Assembly (NCBI GenBank): GCA_014379045.1
Contig: JACMMK010000134.1
Coordinates: 1 to 8,966 of the forward strand
Direction of reading: 5' to 3'
Length of the DNA stretch: 8,966 nt
Source of the DNA: Burkholderiales bacterium
GTDB taxonomy: Bacteria > Pseudomonadota > Gammaproteobacteria > Burkholderiales > CAIKXV01
The first letter of the stretch is position 1. Each line of letters begins with the position of its first letter. Of this stretch, positions 6,331-8,966 are shown piece after piece. The translations under genes were made by a program, and so were the position numbers. Below the pieces are notes generated by a model. The model was not told the DNA's origin and did not search any database. It saw only the letters and a list, made by a program, of their open reading frames with translations.

Positions 6331-7221
6331 ATGAACCGCCGTTTCTTTCTCTATGGCGCCGCCGCATATGCGGCCGGTGCCTCGCTGTCACTCATCAGCC
6401 TGCCGGCGCTTGCGCAAAGCGTCGACGCCAATCCGAAGACGCTGCGGCTGGCGCTCTTGCCCGACGAGAATGCCTCGACGATCGTGCAGAACGCGCGCCC
6501 GCTCGAGCTGCATCTCGAGAAGATTCTCGGACGCGAGGTCAGCGTCGTCGTGACCACCGACTATTCGTCGATGATCGAGGCGATGCGTTTCGGCCGCATC
6601 GACGTTGCCTATTTCGGCCCGTTCTCGTATGTGCTCGCACGCTCGCGCGCACCGAACATCGAACCGTTCGCCGTGGGGCTCGACGGGCGCGGCAGCCCCA
6701 CTTACACCAGCGTGTTCATCACGCTGGCGGACTCTCCGATCAAGGATCTGTCCCAGGCGAAGGGCCTCAACGTCGGCTACGGTGACCCTGCCTCGACCTC
6801 GAGCCACCTCGCACCGCGTGCGCTGCTGCAGGAGAAGGGGCTGGTCGGGGAGAAGGACTACAAGGTGATTCATCTGGGCACGCACGACGCGGTCGCGCGT
6901 GCGGTCGAGACCGGCAAGGTGCCGCTGGGCGCGTTGTCGCGCCCGATCTACGAGTCGCTCGTCAAGAGCGGCAAGCTCGACGGTGCGAAGCTGCGGATCC
7001 TCGCCGAGTCGCGCCCGATCCCGAACTATCCGATGGTGATGCAGACTGGACTCAACGCGTCGTTGAAAGAGCAGATCCGCAAGGCCTTCCTCGAGCTGAA
7101 GGATCCGACGCTGTTGAAGAACTTCCGCGCATCGGGGTTCGGCGCCACCGACGACAAGGCCTACGACGTGCTGCGCGACACGGCGAAGATTCTCAACCTC
7201 GACCTGTCGAAGCAGCAGTAG
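6331..7221 (+). CDS. phnD: Phosphite/phosphonate periplasmic binding protein (PhnD/PtxB)
   Basis: This 296-residue protein is the substrate-binding component of the transporter. The family signature is clear: ALLPDENAS (41-49), TTDYSSMIEAMRFGRID (75-91), AYFGPFSYV (93-101) and GDPASTSSH (151-159). In related PhnD/PtxB proteins the SSMIEAM, FGP and STSSH segments line the oxyanion pocket. The segment ALSRPIYESL (201-210) occupies the region where the classical 2-aminoethylphosphonate binder carries an acidic ligand, which would fit a small inorganic ligand; with ptxD beside it, phosphite is the likeliest substrate. The N-terminus is a signal peptide with NRRFFL, close to the twin-arginine motif, a hydrophobic core and a probable cleavage after LPALA (residue 28). 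Start ATG 6331 has GAGGAG at 6319-6324, an ideal 6 nt away. A stable hairpin separates it from phnE. Confidence 0.94.
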   Translation: MNRRFFLYGAAAYAAGASLSLISLPALAQSVDANPKTLRLALLPDENASTIVQNARPLELHLEKILGREVSVVVTTDYSSMIEAMRFGRIDVAYFGPFSYVLARSRAPNIEPFAVGLDGRGSPTYTSVFITLADSPIKDLSQAKGLNVGYGDPASTSSHLAPRALLQEKGLVGEKDYKVIHLGTHDAVARAVETGKVPLGALSRPIYESLVKSGKLDGAKLRILAESRPIPNYPMVMQTGLNASLKEQIRKAFLELKDPTLLKNFRASGFGATDDKAYDVLRDTAKILNLDLSKQQ

Positions 7222-7233
7222 CGCGCGACCCGC

Positions 7234-7256
7234 GCCGCGGTAACAAGTACCGCGGC
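7234..7256 (+). other. Stable intercistronic hairpin between phnD and phnE
   Basis: GCCGCGGTA (7234-7242) and TACCGCGGC (7248-7256) form a perfect 9-bp stem with a 5-nt loop ACAAG. It can be extended imperfectly outward by GCGCGAC (7223-7229) with GTCGCGC (7265-7271). No T-run follows, so it is unlikely to be an efficient intrinsic terminator. It lies just after the phnD stop and 36 nt before the phnE ATG. Such hairpins after binding-protein genes commonly block 3' exonucleases and raise the level of binding protein over permease, which is my preferred reading. Confidence 0.7.
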
Positions 7257-7292
7257 TTGGGTCTGTCGCGCTTCCTGCCGGAGCCAGCGCCG

Positions 7293-8177
7293 ATGGACCA
7301 GATCTCGACCGATATCGCGCCCACGCGTCCAAACGCCGTCGACGGTGTCGATCCGGCCCGCGTTGACGTGAAGGGCCTCGATCCGGCGCGGTTCGACGCC
7401 CTGCTCGACGGCAGCCGCGCGCGCGAACGCCGGGCGCTGATCCGCATGGCGATCGTCGGCACGATCGTGCTGGTGTCGTTCTGGCTCACCCAGCTGTTCG
7501 ATTTCAAGCGCCTCGCCGAAGGCATTCCGGCGATCCTGCAGATCGGCTCGGAGATGATGCCGCCGGACTTCACCCGCTGGCAGGCCTGGCTGCGGCCGCT
7601 GCTCGACACGCTCGCGATGAGCATTGCCGGCACCGCGTTCGCCGTGATCTTCTCGATTCCGCTCGCGTTTCTCGCGGCCACCAACACGACGCCGAACAAG
7701 GTCGTGTATCACGCGACGCGGTTGCTGCTCAACCTGTTCCGGTCGATCCCGGAACTGATCAAGGGCATCATCCTGGTTGCCGCCGTGGGTTTCGGCGTCC
7801 TGCCCGGCGTGCTCGCCCTCGGGTTGCACTCGATCGGCATGGTCGGCAAGTTCTTCGCCGAAGCGATCGAGCATGTCGATCCGAAGCCGATCGAGGCGGC
7901 GCGTGCGGCGGGCGCGACGCCGGTGCAGGTGATCTGGCATGCGATCCTGCCGCAGGTGATGCCGCAGATGCTCGATACCGTGATCTATCGCTGGGAGTAC
8001 AACTTTCGCGCCTCGGTCGTGCTCGGCGCGGTCGGCGCCGGCGGCATCGGCACCGAACTGATCTCGTCGCTGCGGATCATGGACTACCAGCAGGTGGCCG
8101 CGATCCTGCTGTGCATTCTCGCGTGCGTGACGATCGTCGATTCGGTCGGCATCGCGTTGCGGCGAAAGCTGGCGTGA
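7293..8177 (+). CDS. phnE: Phosphite/phosphonate ABC transporter permease (PhnE/PtxC)
   Basis: This 294-residue inner-membrane permease has predicted hydrophobic helices near residues 50-70, 104-128, 155-178, 232-253 and 268-288. The ATPase-contact EAA loop is E201-AARAAGA, continuing into VQVIWHAILPQVMP. The stretches LNLFRSIPEL (146-155) and RWEYNFRASVVLGAVGAGGIG (split around residues 233-253) are typical of PhnE. It pairs with PhnC as the membrane channel for the ligand delivered by PhnD. The first ~48 residues form a hydrophilic, probably cytoplasmic extension containing a duplicated octapeptide. I chose ATG 7293 because GGAG at 7280-7283 lies 9 nt upstream; an in-frame TTG at 7257 would fall within the hairpin and lacks a ribosome site. 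It is the last gene of the operon: the next gene is convergent, with 96 bp between the stops. Confidence 0.93.
   Translation: MDQISTDIAPTRPNAVDGVDPARVDVKGLDPARFDALLDGSRARERRALIRMAIVGTIVLVSFWLTQLFDFKRLAEGIPAILQIGSEMMPPDFTRWQAWLRPLLDTLAMSIAGTAFAVIFSIPLAFLAATNTTPNKVVYHATRLLLNLFRSIPELIKGIILVAAVGFGVLPGVLALGLHSIGMVGKFFAEAIEHVDPKPIEAARAAGATPVQVIWHAILPQVMPQMLDTVIYRWEYNFRASVVLGAVGAGGIGTELISSLRIMDYQQVAAILLCILACVTIVDSVGIALRRKLA
7344..7397 (+). repeat. Duplicated octapeptide-coding repeat inside phnE
   Basis: Two 24-nt units, 7344-7367 and 7374-7397, encode GVDPARVD (residues 18-25) and GLDPARFD (residues 28-35) in the N-terminal extension of PhnE, separated by two codons. The core TCGATCCGGC is shared exactly. 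It looks like a small in-frame duplication in a poorly conserved, hydrophilic region. Confidence 0.6.
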
Positions 8178-8273
8178 GCGCGCTGCTCGCGCGCCGGGGC
8201 GAGAGGTAGAGGTGTGCGCGTCGTCACGATGCCGCCGAGTCAATGACGCTCAGCGACCCTTTGCCGACAGGCG

Positions 8274-8966
8274 CTACAGCACGCTCGACTTGCCGCCGTC
8301 GACGTTGATGCAGGTACCGGTGACGTAGCTCGCGAGATCGCTCGCGAGGAACACGATCACCCGGGCCACGTCGTCGGGTTCGCCGAGGCGCCCGAGCGGC
8401 ACGCTCGCACCGAGTTTCGCGTAATGGGCGTCCACGGCGAGTCCGGCCTGCTCGGCACGCTTCTCCTGCTGCAGCGACTTGATCCAGCCGAGCGCGACGG
8501 CGTTCACGCGGATCCGGTCGACCCCCAGCTCCTGCGCGAGCGCCTTCGTGAAGGCGAGCCCCGCCGCGCGATTGACGCTGGTCGGGAACGATGCGGCGGC
8601 CGGCGCCTTCGCACCCGCCATCGAGATGTTGACGATCGCTCCGCCGCCCTGCGCGCGCATCGGGACCAGTGCCGCGCGCGCTGCACGCACCTGGGCCATC
8701 AGCTTCAATTGCCAGTCGTATTCCCAGAGCGCATCGTTCGCCTGCTCGAACGGTCCCTGCGCCGTGCTGCCCGCGTTGTTGACGAGCACGTCGAGGCGGC
8801 CGAAGTGCGCGCAACACGCGGCGATGAAGCGCTCGGGTTCGCCCGCCTGCGCGAGGTCGGCGGCATGGGTGAACGCCTCGCCCCCGGCCCCACGAAGCTC
8901 GGCGGCCAGCGTGTCGAGCGGCTCTACTCGGCGTGCGCAAAGCGCCACGCGCGCGCCGCATTCGAC
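8274..8966 (-). CDS. Short-chain dehydrogenase/reductase-like protein, 5' partial, atypical active site
   Basis: The frame stops at TAG 8276-8274 and stays open to the right edge of the window, so the N-terminus, including the TGxxxGIG cofactor loop, is missing. About 231 residues are visible of an expected ~255. SDR features include VLVNNAG, GGAIVNISMAG, an AQELGVDRIRVNAV segment after the active site, and the C-terminal PLGRLGEPDDVARVIVFLASD...TGTCINVDGG pattern. The last gives the strongest family assignment (FabG/glucose dehydrogenase-like classical SDR). Numbering from GTG 8948, the normal catalytic Ser, Tyr and Lys positions appear as Met110, Thr123 and Arg127 (segment PTSVNRAAG). The GTG at 8948 should not be taken as the real start, since conserved VECGAR residues precede it. 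The substrate is unknown, and there is no evident functional link to the convergent phosphite operon. Confidence 0.9.
   Translation of the reverse strand, partial: VECGARVALCARRVEPLDTLAAELRGAGGEAFTHAADLAQAGEPERFIAACCAHFGRLDVLVNNAGSTAQGPFEQANDALWEYDWQLKLMAQVRAARAALVPMRAQGGGAIVNISMAGAKAPAAASFPTSVNRAAGLAFTKALAQELGVDRIRVNAVALGWIKSLQQEKRAEQAGLAVDAHYAKLGASVPLGRLGEPDDVARVIVFLASDLASYVTGTCINVDGGKSSVL

Noticed and set aside
6388..7332. 314-codon open frame on the minus strand
   Set aside because: It lies antisense to phnD, its composition is that of a GC-rich shadow frame, and the sense strand carries a clear PhnD family protein.
8178..8192. Short GCGCG/CGCGC hairpin right after the phnE stop, considered as a terminator
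   Set aside because: Only 5 bp with a 5-nt loop and no T-run. GC-rich DNA makes such stems common by chance. The 96-bp gap to the SDR stop shows no better terminator.
7161..8243. 360-codon open frame on the minus strand
   Set aside because: It is an Arg/His/Asp-rich shadow antisense to phnE, typical of GC-rich DNA, with no recognisable domain.

Overview
The window is uniformly GC-rich, with dense, closely packed genes and strong G/C third-position bias. A Bug/TctC-type solute-binding protein, a family greatly expanded in Burkholderiales, together with the gene mix suggests a betaproteobacterium, probably Burkholderiales. That assignment is an inference. I see no rRNA, tRNA, CRISPR array, insertion sequence or phage gene.

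Left part (1-2058, + strand): three genes in a row with 40-55 bp gaps look like one transcription unit. They encode a Bug-family periplasmic binding protein (5' end outside the window), a DUF1989 urea carboxylase-associated family protein, and a RidA-fold protein that lacks the RidA catalytic arginine. Together they suggest uptake and processing of a small nitrogenous compound of unknown identity.

Middle (2161-4253, + strand): a complete FtsH-family membrane AAA+ zinc protease that looks like an accessory paralogue, with an enlarged periplasmic domain. About 125 bp downstream lies a 24-codon single-transmembrane-helix gene with a good ribosome binding site.

Right-centre (4263-8177): a phosphite (reduced phosphorus) acquisition and oxidation locus. 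ptxD (phosphite:NAD oxidoreductase) is on the minus strand. It is divergent from a + strand operon of ABC transporter ATPase (phnC/ptxA), periplasmic binding protein (phnD/ptxB) and permease (phnE/ptxC). The shared intergenic region carries a good candidate Pho box, which fits control by phosphate starvation. The transporter would import phosphite and PtxD would oxidise it to phosphate in the cytoplasm, yielding NADH. A stable hairpin lies between phnD and phnE.

Right end (8274-8966, - strand): a short-chain dehydrogenase/reductase homologue, truncated by the window edge, in which the usual Ser-Tyr-Lys catalytic residues appear replaced. It converges on phnE.

The most interesting points are the divergent ptxD/phnCDE arrangement with its Pho box, a natural Arg at the PtxD position where an engineered Arg is known to relax cofactor specificity, the microprotein beside an FtsH paralogue, and two family members (Rid and SDR) with altered catalytic residues.
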